Positions 32,721 to 41,318 of a stretch of 51,400 bases of DNA are shown piece after piece. The DNA lies in IMG/VR virus record IMGVR_UViG_3300020204_000096, positions 1-51,400 of that record. One strand, 5' to 3'. The translations under genes and the position numbers were made by a program. The notes under the pieces were generated by a model. It ran no database searches and was not told the DNA's origin. It saw only the letters and a program-made list of their open reading frames with translations. Position 1 is the first letter of the stretch. Each line of letters opens with the position of its first letter. The DNA comes from a virus.

Positions 32721-33863
32721 TTATCCTATAAAAATTGTCATTGGTACATAATTAATTGTTTTTTGTTGGCTTTCTGCTTCAAGTGCTTTTTTTTCAAGTA
32801 AAGCTTTACGTGAAGTTGTATCTAAATATGCTCTTAAACGCTCTATTAATGCCTGTTTTTCTGTTGATGCAGCAGATATTAAATCGGATTGATTTAATGT
32901 TATTTCAGAACCAGGAATTGGAATATTTGCATATTTTCCTCTAATGTATCCTAATATTTCTTTTGAAATAGCTAGAGCATATTCAAATATCCAAGAACGA
33001 CCAATTGAATTTATATTAGTATAAACTGGGTTATTATATGGAACATCTGCCACATTTGTTATAACACTGCCACTTATATCTGCATACGGTTGTCTAGTTT
33101 CACTTAATTTAACATATTGAAAACAAAGTTTATGTGCATTTCGTGGAATTGGGAATATTTTTAATTGATTATTAACAAGTTCAAAAGTATATTGTGATTT
33201 TCTAATTTGATCATTAAATTCAATTGCTTGTATTTTTTGTAAATCATAATTTATAGGCATTAACATAAAGTTAATAGCAGGAGAATATGAACCCCATCCA
33301 AAACTATCTAACATTTGCATCATACCAGTACCAGTACCAGCATATGGGTCAAAATATCTTGTAATTGCTGGGGGTGCCTCGTAATATATTCTTCTAATTT
33401 CAATACCACCTGAAATACTTTGGGAAATTGCCCAAGTATTCATGTTATAATTTTGCTGATTTGCAATAAGATCAATTGAACCTGAGTAATATGTGACTTT
33501 ACCTCCAACTCCTGCTTCTGTTCCGTATTGGTTTGAAAGTAAAACAACATTAGATAATGTTTCTTGAACAAGTTTATTATTTGGAGAAGAAATAGTTAAT
33601 GGATTTCCTTGAAAAGTTAATAAATTATCTGCTACTTGGTAAGCATATACTTCGTTTCCATAGGTTGTTACTGCATCTTCTAAAGCAGTGTAGAAATTTA
33701 TATCTTGAAGTTCAATTTCGACTAATGGATATCCTAAACGTTGAGCGGCAAATTTAGCAAATTTATCAGCATCTTGTTGAAATTGATTATCATTATCATA
33801 AAATCCAAACGGTGTAGATCCAGAAGCAAATGAACTTGAACCTGGCCAAATAGGAATATTCAT
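32721..33863 (-). CDS. gp13: Neck protein gp13-like
   Basis: A 380-residue neck protein that with gp14 seals the filled head for tail joining. Features include KFAAQRLGYPLVEIELQDIN followed by FYTALEDAVTTYGNEVYAY near the N-terminus, and in the C-terminal third WIFEYALAISKEILGYIRGK followed by YANIPIPGSEITLN, a characteristic gp13 segment. Longer than T4 gp13 (309). Its ATG is preceded by a good copy of the recurrent motif (33871-33885). Confidence 0.84.
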   Translation of the reverse strand: MNIPIWPGSSSFASGSTPFGFYDNDNQFQQDADKFAKFAAQRLGYPLVEIELQDINFYTALEDAVTTYGNEVYAYQVADNLLTFQGNPLTISSPNNKLVQETLSNVVLLSNQYGTEAGVGGKVTYYSGSIDLIANQQNYNMNTWAISQSISGGIEIRRIYYEAPPAITRYFDPYAGTGTGMMQMLDSFGWGSYSPAINFMLMPINYDLQKIQAIEFNDQIRKSQYTFELVNNQLKIFPIPRNAHKLCFQYVKLSETRQPYADISGSVITNVADVPYNNPVYTNINSIGRSWIFEYALAISKEILGYIRGKYANIPIPGSEITLNQSDLISAASTEKQALIERLRAYLDTTSRKALLEKKALEAESQQKTINYVPMTIFIG

Positions 33864-33870
33864 AGTAATA

Positions 33871-33885
33871 TTTTGTTATAAATAT
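33871..33885 (-). promoter_or_regulatory. Recurrent AT-rich upstream motif (neck genes)
   Basis: ATATTTATAACAAAA in the coding direction, 7 nt before the gp13 ATG and just after the phoH-like remnant. Confidence 0.45.
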
Positions 33886-33887
33886 GG

Positions 33888-33953
33888 TTAACTTCTAAAT
33901 GATTTGTAGACTTTAAGAACATCGTCTACTATTGGATGTCTATGATTTTTTCC
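33888..33953 (-). pseudogene. Remnant duplicate of the phoH 3' end
   Basis: Read in the minus frame this gives KNHRHPIVDDVLKVYKSFRS followed by a stop, against KNHRHPIVDDILEVYKSFRG at the end of PhoH (36709-37407). The two stretches differ at only a few positions over about 55 nt, so this is a recent or constrained copy. There is no upstream PhoH coding sequence: similarity stops at about 33953. It is in direct orientation with the intact gene. Confidence 0.9.
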
Positions 33954-33975
33954 TAGTTTGTATGTTATATTAAAA

Positions 33976-33998
33976 AAAACTAAGTAGATTTTAGTTTT
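33976..33998 (-). terminator. AT-rich hairpin at end of small coiled-coil gene
   Basis: An 8-bp stem (AAAACTAA / TTAGTTTT) overlaps the last codons and stop of the 51-residue gene and is followed in the coding direction by further T. It may terminate the fibre transcript. Confidence 0.5.
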
Positions 33999-34135
33999 TG
34001 TAATTCTTCATACATTGCTAAAAGTTCTGCTTCTTTTTGAGCAATTAATTCTTCTTGTGATAATTCAGTTGTTTCAATGAATTCAACTTTTACAAGTCCA
34101 TTTTCGTCGTATATTTCGTGTCTTATTTGTGCCAT
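33980..34135 (-). CDS. Small coiled-coil protein after the fibre (51 aa)
   Basis: A 51-residue ORF from ATG at 34135 to TAG at 33980: begins MAQIRHEIYDENGLVKVEFI and ends ALLAMYEELQKLKST-like helical sequence (EAELLAMYEELQKLKST). The start shares one base with the fibre stop (TAATG), strongly suggesting coupled translation. A short beta-like N-terminus is followed by a charged helix. It may be a fibre chaperone or accessory, by position only. Confidence 0.7.
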   Translation of the reverse strand: MAQIRHEIYDENGLVKVEFIETTELSQEELIAQKEAELLAMYEELQKLKST

Positions 34136-35730
34136 TATAAATTAAATATTAAATGTAAAAAATTAACTCCTATTGCAGGGTAACTTGCACCAGATGTTGT
34201 TAATGTTGATGGTACAGAACCTAAAGAGTATGAATATAAAATATGGTTTACTGGTTGGTTACCTGCTCCTGATTGATTCCAACCAAATCCCCCGGCTGTT
34301 CCATGAGTATGAATAGAAATAGCGGCACTTGTATGAACACATAACCAATATGCAGTACCGGCGTTAAATGTATATGATTGTATTACTGTCTTAACCCCCG
34401 TAGTACTTGTGCTTATATTTGTTGATTCGTGTAATTTTGTATTAGGGGCACCGTTTAGATCACTAAAAAATAATATTCTAGCATTTGAACTTGCAACCGC
34501 CGTAGTAACATTGAATGAATAACTGACAATTGTAAAAGTTTTCATTGGAAAAAATGGATAACATCGTAAAGCATTTGCTGTTTGTCCAACTGAAAGTAAC
34601 TGTTGGTTGGTTACCATTAGTGCATTTATAAATCCACCAGATCCTGGTATTCTTGGTGCGTGAATACCTACTGGGGCTGTTGTTGCAAATGAAGCACTTG
34701 TTGCAGTTGTAGCAGTTGTTGCAAATGATGATGTGGTTGCAAATGAAGCAGTACCATAAAATTGTGCATTTTCCCAATCTAGTGATACATTTCCAACGCT
34801 ATCGTAAGCTTGTCTATTTCCCCAATCTAGTGATGTATTTGTATTGCTATCGTAAGCTGCTCTGTTTTCCCAATCTATTGATGTATTTCCAGCGCTATCA
34901 AGAGCTGCTCTGTTTTCCCAATCTATTGATGTGTTTCCAGCGGTATCTACCAATACACCATTTGCCCATTGAACTCGAACCGTACCATTGGTATCAAATA
35001 AAACCGGTTTGCCACCACCAATTGTACCTAATGTATCAATGCCACCTATAGACCCGGATGCAAATATAGATCCTGTGATTATTACATCTTGTGTGAGTGG
35101 ATTAACATATGAAGCTGTTGAAGCAAAAGATGCAGTTGTTGCAGTTGTAGCACTTGTAGCAAATGAAGCAGTACCTAAAAGTGAACCAGTTAATGAACCA
35201 GATGCTCTTAAAGCTAAACTTGAGGTTAAGGATGTAGTAGCAAATGAAGCGCTTATAGCATTAGTTGAGTAGGAAGAAGTACCTGTTAAGGTACCAGTAA
35301 AAGATCCAGTAAATGAACCTGTATTGTATGATCCACTAAATATTTCAAAACTTGAACTTAAATTAGCTATACTTGCACTTAAAGAAGCTGTAGCTGCGTT
35401 TAATTCTGCGTCAGTTGCAAAAGATACATCAAGCGATGAGCTAAAACTCTCTAAATTAATTATACGTGTAGAAAATGAACCACTAGTTGTTACAAAACTA
35501 CCTGAAAGTGATGAAATACTTGAACTAAATGATGCACTATCTGTATAATATGATGCAGTAAAAGTATTGAATGATGATGTAGTTACTAAAGAACCTGTAT
35601 TGATATTATTTGACCCAGTGATGGTAAATAAGGATCCAGTTCCATCATATATATCAGTACCATCAGTTTGAAGAACTCTATGGTATGTTGTTTCTATATT
35701 TTGACCTGTAAAATCAAAAGGTCCGGCCAT
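34135..35730 (-). CDS. Tail fibre-like protein with tandem DWENR repeats
   Basis: A 531-residue appendage protein. The N-terminal ~240 residues are Ser/Thr/Ala-rich with many short repeats (SGSFTGSFTGTLTGTSSYST, ATTATTASFASTASYV), typical of beta-structured phage fibres in Bacteroidota phages. Residues ~250-330 hold five 16-residue repeats of the form (I/L)DWENRxxxDSxGNTS. The C-terminal ~170 residues differ and likely carry the receptor-binding head. Encoded between PhoH-linked genes and the neck genes and bracketed by duplicated phoH 3' sequences, suggesting a movable cassette. Confidence 0.8.
   Translation of the reverse strand: MAGPFDFTGQNIETTYHRVLQTDGTDIYDGTGSLFTITGSNNINTGSLVTTSSFNTFTASYYTDSASFSSSISSLSGSFVTTSGSFSTRIINLESFSSSLDVSFATDAELNAATASLSASIANLSSSFEIFSGSYNTGSFTGSFTGTLTGTSSYSTNAISASFATTSLTSSLALRASGSLTGSLLGTASFATSATTATTASFASTASYVNPLTQDVIITGSIFASGSIGGIDTLGTIGGGKPVLFDTNGTVRVQWANGVLVDTAGNTSIDWENRAALDSAGNTSIDWENRAAYDSNTNTSLDWGNRQAYDSVGNVSLDWENAQFYGTASFATTSSFATTATTATSASFATTAPVGIHAPRIPGSGGFINALMVTNQQLLSVGQTANALRCYPFFPMKTFTIVSYSFNVTTAVASSNARILFFSDLNGAPNTKLHESTNISTSTTGVKTVIQSYTFNAGTAYWLCVHTSAAISIHTHGTAGGFGWNQSGAGNQPVNHILYSYSLGSVPSTLTTSGASYPAIGVNFLHLIFNL
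34765..34980. repeat. Tandem ~48-nt repeats in fibre gene
   Basis: About four to five imperfect 48-nt units, each with a core like TTTTCCCAATCTATTGATG, encode the 16-residue DWENR repeats. Adjacent units are similar enough to recombine, so copy number may vary between relatives. Confidence 0.82.
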
Positions 35731-35739
35731 AACTTATTT

Positions 35740-36285
35740 TTAAATTAATGTGTGAATAATGCCTTCTATTATTTTATTTTTTTCACCGTCACTAATTTTA
35801 TTTATTTTTAGATAAGAAGCTATAATATTATTTAATTTATCTTTACTTTTAGACATATTATTTATATTAATGTTTTCTTTTATAAGCATTTTAGATAAAT
35901 TTTGAATATGATCACCTACTTTAATGTTTTTAATGGTAATTCCCATTTTATTTTCTGTAAGTGTATTTTTATTTGCTTGAGATTTTACTTCCACGGTTAC
36001 TTTTTTAGCAGTTTCTACTTCAAAATTAGATTCCCATGGTGTAAAATACATATCATCTGCTATAACTTCAAGCCTTATTTTACCTTTTGTTGATTCTTCT
36101 AAAAGATTTTTTAATTTACGAATAGGAACAGTACATTTTCCATTAGAATCAATGGTTCCTTTAAATAAAAGATTTAAATCATCTGCTTCTACTATTAAAC
36201 GAACTTTACTGTTTTTAACTGATGCTCCCTCTAATGATATAGAACACTCAAAAAGTTCTTGTTTATCTGTGTATAAAGTATACAT
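35740..36285 (-). CDS. Hypothetical structural-region protein
   Basis: A 181-residue protein I do not recognise. The N-terminal ~100 residues alternate hydrophobic and polar residues in a beta-sandwich-like way (LFECSISLEGASVKNSKVRL, DLNLLFKGTIDSNGKCTVPI), followed by a Lys/Asn-rich helical region with ITIKNIKVGDHIQNLSKML. This could be a decoration or head-associated protein by location and fold impression, but no motif proves it. It shares its boundary base with the upstream gene and precedes the fibre by 9 bp. Confidence 0.6.
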   Translation of the reverse strand: MYTLYTDKQELFECSISLEGASVKNSKVRLIVEADDLNLLFKGTIDSNGKCTVPIRKLKNLLEESTKGKIRLEVIADDMYFTPWESNFEVETAKKVTVEVKSQANKNTLTENKMGITIKNIKVGDHIQNLSKMLIKENININNMSKSKDKLNNIIASYLKINKISDGEKNKIIEGIIHTLI

Positions 36286-36635
36286 TATTTGTTAATTTTT
36301 ACGTCTATTCCTAGTACTTCTTTAGCGACTAGTTTTATGTCTTTAATAAATATTTTAGTTTTATGTACTTCTTTAGTTTCTTGGTACTCTTTTCCTTGAA
36401 CTTTACAAAGTAATTTAATAAACTGTTTTTTCTTTTTAGGATTTTGGTTTAAATATTCTTCATAACTGCCTCCTCCTTGGATAACTCCAATAATTTCAAT
36501 TACTAAAGCACAATCATCCCATAAATTAGTTCCTATTACTTGTTCATTTGGAGGATATACATTTCCATCTGTTGGATTAACAGCATCCCAGTTAAAATTA
36601 GCATTATTCCATTGAAAAGGTATTCTTGTTGACAT
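36285..36635 (-). CDS. Hypothetical protein downstream of phoH
   Basis: A 116-residue protein opening MSTRIPFQWNNANFNWDAVN, with WDDCALVIEIIGVIQGGGSY in the middle and a Lys-rich C-terminus (FIKDIKLVAKEVLGIDVKIN). No known domain. It has no membrane segments. It is one of two unknowns inside the segment flanked by phoH-derived direct repeats and is probably translated with the next gene, whose start overlaps its stop. Confidence 0.6.
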   Translation of the reverse strand: MSTRIPFQWNNANFNWDAVNPTDGNVYPPNEQVIGTNLWDDCALVIEIIGVIQGGGSYEEYLNQNPKKKKQFIKLLCKVQGKEYQETKEVHKTKIFIKDIKLVAKEVLGIDVKINK

Positions 36636-36708
36636 TAAATTTATATACGAAATGATTTAAGTATTAACAACAATTAATGTAAATAAATTTTATTTATTAT
36701 AACTATAA

Positions 36709-37407
36709 TTATCCTCTGAATGATTTGTAGACTTCAAGAATATCGTCTACTATTGGATGTCTATGATTTTTTTCTAAGGTTATTACATTAAATCCAGGTA
36801 CTTCTTTCATATGTTTACATATGACATCAAATCCAGATGTTTTTTTATCTTTTAAATCAATTTGAGAATTATCTCCACAAAATATCATTTTACTACCTGA
36901 ACATATACGGGTTAAAAGGAGTTCAGTTTGGTTATCTGTTAAGTTTTGGGCTTCGTCTACTACAACTAAACAATTTGTAAAGTTTCTACCTCGCATAAAT
37001 GATACAGGTACAATTTCAATTTCACCTTCAGATATACATTTTTCAATTTTTTCTTTACTATACAAACGATGCATATTTTCATAAACAGGAGCAGTAAATG
37101 GAGCTAATTTTTCATTAACATCACCAGGTAAAAAACCAATGTCTTGACCGGCAACAACTGTAGGGCGAGTAATTACTATTTTTTCTATATCTTTATTAAA
37201 TAATAAATCTAGAGCAATATTGGCTGCTAGTAATGATTTTCCAGATCCTGCTTTACCACGTAAAACTGTTACAATATCATTTAATATTTGGGATTTAGCA
37301 ATTTTTTGTTCTTCGTTTAATGAAATATTAAACTTAATAGGACCTTTTGGTTTTCTTTTTGCTTTAAAAACATCTTGTGCTTTAGGAGTGCGATTGTAAT
37401 CTGTCAT
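36709..37407 (-). CDS. phoH: PhoH-like ATPase
   Basis: A 232-residue P-loop ATPase of the PhoH family, widespread in phages as a single-domain form. Walker A GKAGSGKS is at residues 51-58, Walker B is in NCLVVVDEAQNL, and ITRPTVVAGQDIGFLPGDV and FCGDNSQIDLKD are the other conserved family motifs. Its role in infection is unresolved; RNA-helicase-like activity has been proposed for bacterial relatives. It is directly downstream of the capsid gene terminator, with its own motif variant at 37417-37432. Its final ~20 codons recur as a remnant at 33888-33953. Confidence 0.95.
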   Translation of the reverse strand: MTDYNRTPKAQDVFKAKRKPKGPIKFNISLNEEQKIAKSQILNDIVTVLRGKAGSGKSLLAANIALDLLFNKDIEKIVITRPTVVAGQDIGFLPGDVNEKLAPFTAPVYENMHRLYSKEKIEKCISEGEIEIVPVSFMRGRNFTNCLVVVDEAQNLTDNQTELLLTRICSGSKMIFCGDNSQIDLKDKKTSGFDVICKHMKEVPGFNVITLEKNHRHPIVDDILEVYKSFRG

Positions 37408-37416
37408 ATAACTATA

Positions 37417-37432
37417 TTTCTCTAATAAATAT
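37417..37432 (-). promoter_or_regulatory. Recurrent AT-rich upstream motif variant (phoH)
   Basis: ATATTTATTAGAGAAA in the coding direction, between the capsid terminator and the phoH start. It is a weaker match but is placed where a new promoter is expected. Confidence 0.35.
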
Positions 37433-37440
37433 AACTGAAA

Positions 37441-37471
37441 ATAAAAAAGCCCCGCTTTTAGCGAGGCTTTT
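37441..37471 (-). terminator. Intrinsic terminator after major capsid gene
   Basis: An 11-bp stem with one G-U pair (AAAAGCCTCGC / GCGGGGCTTTT in the coding direction), a 5-nt loop and a TTTTTTAT tail, 21 bp beyond the capsid stop. Confidence 0.88.
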
Positions 37472-37492
37472 ATTTTCAGTTAATTGTTATTC

Positions 37493-39169
37493 TTATAGAA
37501 CATGTAAATCATTAACAAAGATACGACCATAAAATTCAGGACGAATCATTTTCTTAGCATAACGAGTCAATAAACCTTTTCTTGGTGTAAAGGTTTCTGG
37601 ATCGTACACTAATGGAGTCATGATAAGTGGAACATATGGAGCAAATACAGCACCTGTTTCAAGGAATTGAGATCCTCTATAACCCATCAAAATTACATTT
37701 TCAGTCATGTATGGATTTTTGTATACTGTATAACGGTTGTTTAAATTACCTGATTTTTGGATACCAAATGCATAGCTTGCTTTTGCTGCATCACCATCAG
37801 AAGTTGAAGCAAATCCTGGGATTGATTCAAGGATAGTTGCTACACTTGGAGAACATACTAGGAAGTTTGCACCACCACGTAATGTTTTTTGGTGAATTTT
37901 GTTAGAAACTTTTTGCATTTTAGTTCCTAAAGTTTGGAACCACTGGCCTTGTGTATTATAGAAATTAGCATTATCATAATTAGTTTTAGCAGCATTCAAT
38001 ACACGATTATTAACAGCATACCAGTATTCATCTGCTGCAGAAGCATCTTGGATCAACATATCTAAGTTTTCTAGATCAATTTCTAGAGCGATATACTCAG
38101 ACATAATTGAAGTCAATTCAGCTTCAGCATCTAATGATTGGTAAGCATTCAAATCTTGAGCAAATTCTGGTGTCCATTGTGCTTTCAATTTTCTTGTTTT
38201 AGCAACAATAGCTTCAGATTTCATTTTAATATCAATTTGTGGAATAGCTAATGCATCAGCAGCTGTTGATTCAGCATTTGCATATCCAGCACCACTATTA
38301 TCTTCAAAATCACCACGTTTGTTATCAACTGGTTGAGCGTTGTAGAATAATGTACGGGATGCATTTCCATTTATTGTGTTTGAATTAAAGATAAATTTCA
38401 CATCACCAGCTGCAGTATAAGTAGTATATTGTGGTAACAAATTAGCAACAGTAGCACCATTATCTGTTAAAGCAAACGCACGAACACCTTTAGTATCAAT
38501 TGAATGAGACAATGCTGCAATATTAGCAGCAGATACAGTAATTGATGAAAGAGTAGCTAATGCTGCTGAACCTGAGTATGTTGAATTGTATTCAACATCA
38601 ACCCAATCTACTGAACCAGTAGCAATTGTAAATGATTGTGAAAATTGGTTGATTGAATAAGCAAATCTACCAGCACCATACAAACCGTTAGTAGGGTCTG
38701 CACCATTAGCCGGGTTAGTATCACCATACATAGAAGCATTATCATCATAAACATTTCCAGCAGGTCCAAAGTTTCCGATAGGAGCAACTTTATCTTGTCC
38801 ATATTGGAAATCTAGGAAAAATACTAGACCTGAAGGTAGGTTCATTGGTTGTACTGACATGAATTCTTTAGTTGATAAAGAACCAAATACTTTACGTACC
38901 AATGGAAGAGCTACACCAGCCCATTGCTCACCTTGTCCAGCTGTAAAAGTACCAGTACCGGCACCACCAGTTGTCATAGAAGATTGCTCAACAACAAGTT
39001 GTTTTGCTTGGTTTTCGAGGATCAAAGCCATGTTGTTTTTTTCAACTTCGCTTCCTAATCCTTCTAATAGGCCTGTTTTAGCCCATTTGCTCGCCATACG
39101 TGCAGCATCACTTTGCATGTTTCTCCACCCGTTGGCTGAGCTTTCTAAAAGAGAATTAATACTTGACAT
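37493..39169 (-). CDS. gp23: Major capsid protein gp23
   Basis: A 558-residue HK97-fold capsid protein of T4 type (T4 gp23 is 521). The N-terminus (SSINSLLESSANGWRNMQSD) is helical and probably removed by the prohead protease; candidate cut sites are after Glu52 (ILE) or Glu61 (LVVE), the first matching (I/L)-x-E. Then follow GEQWAGVALPLVRKVFGSLS and MNLPSGLVFFLDFQYG, both characteristic of gp23. The C-terminal part contains KLKAQWTPEFAQDLNAYQSL, GANFLVCSPSVATILESIPG and LMTPLVYDPETFTPRKGLLT. A strong terminator follows. Confidence 0.96.
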   Translation of the reverse strand: MSSINSLLESSANGWRNMQSDAARMASKWAKTGLLEGLGSEVEKNNMALILENQAKQLVVEQSSMTTGGAGTGTFTAGQGEQWAGVALPLVRKVFGSLSTKEFMSVQPMNLPSGLVFFLDFQYGQDKVAPIGNFGPAGNVYDDNASMYGDTNPANGADPTNGLYGAGRFAYSINQFSQSFTIATGSVDWVDVEYNSTYSGSAALATLSSITVSAANIAALSHSIDTKGVRAFALTDNGATVANLLPQYTTYTAAGDVKFIFNSNTINGNASRTLFYNAQPVDNKRGDFEDNSGAGYANAESTAADALAIPQIDIKMKSEAIVAKTRKLKAQWTPEFAQDLNAYQSLDAEAELTSIMSEYIALEIDLENLDMLIQDASAADEYWYAVNNRVLNAAKTNYDNANFYNTQGQWFQTLGTKMQKVSNKIHQKTLRGGANFLVCSPSVATILESIPGFASTSDGDAAKASYAFGIQKSGNLNNRYTVYKNPYMTENVILMGYRGSQFLETGAVFAPYVPLIMTPLVYDPETFTPRKGLLTRYAKKMIRPEFYGRIFVNDLHVL

Positions 39170-39200
39170 TTTTGTTTTTTTTAGTTTTTAAATTAGTTAA

Positions 39201-40496
39201 TTAAATTAATCCAGCCAATTTTTGCATTCTTTTAAATACATCGTTTGACTCTACGATTGGTTGTTTTGCGGTAGGAGTAACAGTTGATTTTGAAGCTCTA
39301 CCTAGGTTTTCTTTAATGATTTCTTTTTTAACTTTAATACCCTCGTTTAAAGTTTCATATACCATTTTTACTTCACCTACGTTTTTAGCTTTGTCAAATG
39401 AACTTAATACTTTTACCTTTTGATTTTCGTTTAAGTTTTTAGCTTTGAAGATTTTGTTTGAGTAGAGTAACTTAGCGTTCAGTAAATTGATTTCGTTAAT
39501 TTCTGTTTTTAAAGTTTCAATTGTAGAATAAGCTTCTTCAAGTTCTTTTTTTATTTCTTCAGATTCATTAGTTGACATATCAATACCACCTCTACCGTCT
39601 GGACCAAAAGTTGTGGGTACTGGGGAATATGGAGTACCGTTAAGGGCTGTTGTAACTATGTTTTGAAGATCTTTTAAAGGGGCACCGACTAATGGATTTT
39701 TAGGTCCTCTTGTATCGTTCGTTGTATAGTTTAAGAAATCCTTTATATCTTCTTTTGTGATATATTTTTTAAGGTCCTCTCGAGCCTCAGCATTATTTGG
39801 ATTTTTATCAAGATTATTAACAATATTCTTAGCAACTTTTTTATCTACTTTTTTTTCATCAATTAAATAATTTAGCAAATTATTTATTTTAAAAAATCCA
39901 AATACTTCATTAGTTTCTTCCTTTTTTTCGTACACTTCTTCTTCCATTTCTTCAATTTCTCTTAAAAGTTCTGCTAAATCTACTTCTTCCTCTTCTTCAG
40001 CACCCATTTCCATTTCTTCACCTTCTTCTTCACCTTCGAATTCAGGTCCTGCTTCTAACTCACCGTCTTTAATCATTTGTGCGATTACGTCTTCAATCAT
40101 TTCCTTAATTTCATCGTCTGAAAGGTCTTCCATTTCCATGTCACCTTCTTCGCCTTCTTCCTCTTCACCTTCTTTTTCGCCTTCTTCTTCAGCTTCATAA
40201 AGATTTTCTTCTACATCATCATCTTCTTCTAATTCTAGCTCTGCTAAAAGCTCTTCCAAATCAACTTCCATCGTGTCTTTTTTTACTTCTTCCATTTCCG
40301 TGTATTCAGCTTCATTCGTTTCTTCTACGTCTTTAGCTTCTTCTATTTCCATTTCTTGAAGTTTCAAAGATAACATTGATTTAAGTTGAGGTGTAAAGGC
40401 TTCTTCTAGAGCTGCTTTTGCGTTTGCTATTGCCATTTCTTTTACAGCTTTAGCTTCAGCGATTGCTTCTTTGAGCATTTCTCTGTTTTTTGCCAT
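39201..40496 (-). CDS. gp22: Prohead scaffold protein gp22-like
   Basis: A ~431-residue acidic scaffold. I chose the ATG at 40496 (MAKNREMLKEAIAEAKAVKE) because an AGGA-like site lies just before it; an in-frame ATG at 40538 would add 14 residues. The middle is extremely Glu-rich (residues ~60-190). The C-terminal third (KLLYSNKIFKAKNLNENQKV, then KVKKEIIKENLGRAS) matches the conserved end of T4-like gp22. It ends with FKRMQKLAGLI, a sequence also found at the N-terminus of the 11582-12184 protein. Located between protease and capsid genes as in T4. Confidence 0.88.
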   Translation of the reverse strand: MAKNREMLKEAIAEAKAVKEMAIANAKAALEEAFTPQLKSMLSLKLQEMEIEEAKDVEETNEAEYTEMEEVKKDTMEVDLEELLAELELEEDDDVEENLYEAEEEGEKEGEEEEGEEGDMEMEDLSDDEIKEMIEDVIAQMIKDGELEAGPEFEGEEEGEEMEMGAEEEEEVDLAELLREIEEMEEEVYEKKEETNEVFGFFKINNLLNYLIDEKKVDKKVAKNIVNNLDKNPNNAEAREDLKKYITKEDIKDFLNYTTNDTRGPKNPLVGAPLKDLQNIVTTALNGTPYSPVPTTFGPDGRGGIDMSTNESEEIKKELEEAYSTIETLKTEINEINLLNAKLLYSNKIFKAKNLNENQKVKVLSSFDKAKNVGEVKMVYETLNEGIKVKKEIIKENLGRASKSTVTPTAKQPIVESNDVFKRMQKLAGLI

Positions 40497-40635
40497 TTTT
40501 CCTAAATTTTTTGTTGGGAAAGTACGTTTATTTATCAAACGTAATAGAATTTCATTAATATAATGCTACATAGTTATGAGGGGCAGCATATTCACGTTAT
40601 ATATATGTGGGGGGGATGGAAAAATTACAAAAAAT

Positions 40636-40659
40636 AAAAAAAGCTCTCAAAAAGAAAGC
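40636..40659 (-). terminator. Hairpin with T-run after prohead protease gene
   Basis: A 6-bp stem (GCTTTC / GAGAGC, one G-U) with a 5-nt T loop is followed by seven T in the coding direction, 23 bp beyond the protease stop. The following leader (40500-40635) contains a seven-G run on the plus strand but no gene. Confidence 0.6.
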
Positions 40660-40682
40660 AATTTTTCACCGGTTTGTATATT

Positions 40683-41315
40683 TTAAAATATCGGGCATGT
40701 GCCTTTTGCACACAAAATCTCAGTTAAAATTGAATTTGTACGTGCATATGGATCTAAATATGTTGTTCTTGATTCGTTTAATTGGCCATTTTTCATCCAT
40801 GAATCAGGGTTTGAAGGATTAGAAACTAGATCCCAAGTTAATAATTCAAAGTCATCTTGTACTTCCATTGTTTCACCCATTTGTTTGAGGGAACCCATTC
40901 CACGAGAAGAAATACCAATTGTTAAACCATTATTAACTAAAGCACCCGCTATACGACCAGATACTGTTCCTTTTGGTCCTGGGTCTGAAAAGATTTCAAC
41001 TGTTCCCCATATTTCATCTCCATCCCACCACATTTTTCTAATGGCATGGGATGCATTTTTTAAATTTATAACTTGAGAATCAGGGTGATCTAATTCACCA
41101 CATGTTTCTGTTGTTTTTTGGTTTATTTTTTGTTGGAAATTGTCAATTTCACGTTCCCACAACTCACGTTTGTAGTATCTTCCGTTACCGTTTTTAACCT
41201 CCACGGTAGCTAAAATACCTTCAACAAAGATATTTCCATTACCTTTTAATCCTTCTAAAAGGCGAACAGGTTGGGGAACAAAATGTCTGGTTTCTATTAA
41301 GAGTTGCTTATTCAT
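40683..41315 (-). CDS. gp21: Prohead core protease gp21
   Basis: A 210-residue serine protease (T4 gp21 is 212), which matures the capsid. The catalytic His is in GELDHPDSQ and the Ser in IGISSRGMGSL; these are the S80/U35-type motifs. RYYKRELWEREIDNF and AIRKMWWDGDEIWGTVEIF are conserved neighbouring segments. Its own C-terminal region holds QLNES and LTE, both of the (I/L)-x-E form expected for self-cleavage. It lies between an unknown head protein and gp22. Confidence 0.94.
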   Translation of the reverse strand: MNKQLLIETRHFVPQPVRLLEGLKGNGNIFVEGILATVEVKNGNGRYYKRELWEREIDNFQQKINQKTTETCGELDHPDSQVINLKNASHAIRKMWWDGDEIWGTVEIFSDPGPKGTVSGRIAGALVNNGLTIGISSRGMGSLKQMGETMEVQDDFELLTWDLVSNPSNPDSWMKNGQLNESRTTYLDPYARTNSILTEILCAKGTCPIF

Positions 41316-41318
41316 GAT

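Noticed and set aside
34478-34777. 99-codon minus-strand ORF rich in Cys and Asn inside the fibre gene
   Set aside because: It is an out-of-frame reading of the fibre's repetitive ASFATTA region; the repeats produce a pseudo-periodic Cys/Asn pattern.
40607-40615. Seven-G run as a regulatory element or sequencing artefact
   Set aside because: It lies in a non-coding leader with no other structure. It cannot be interpreted from sequence alone and changes no reading frame.
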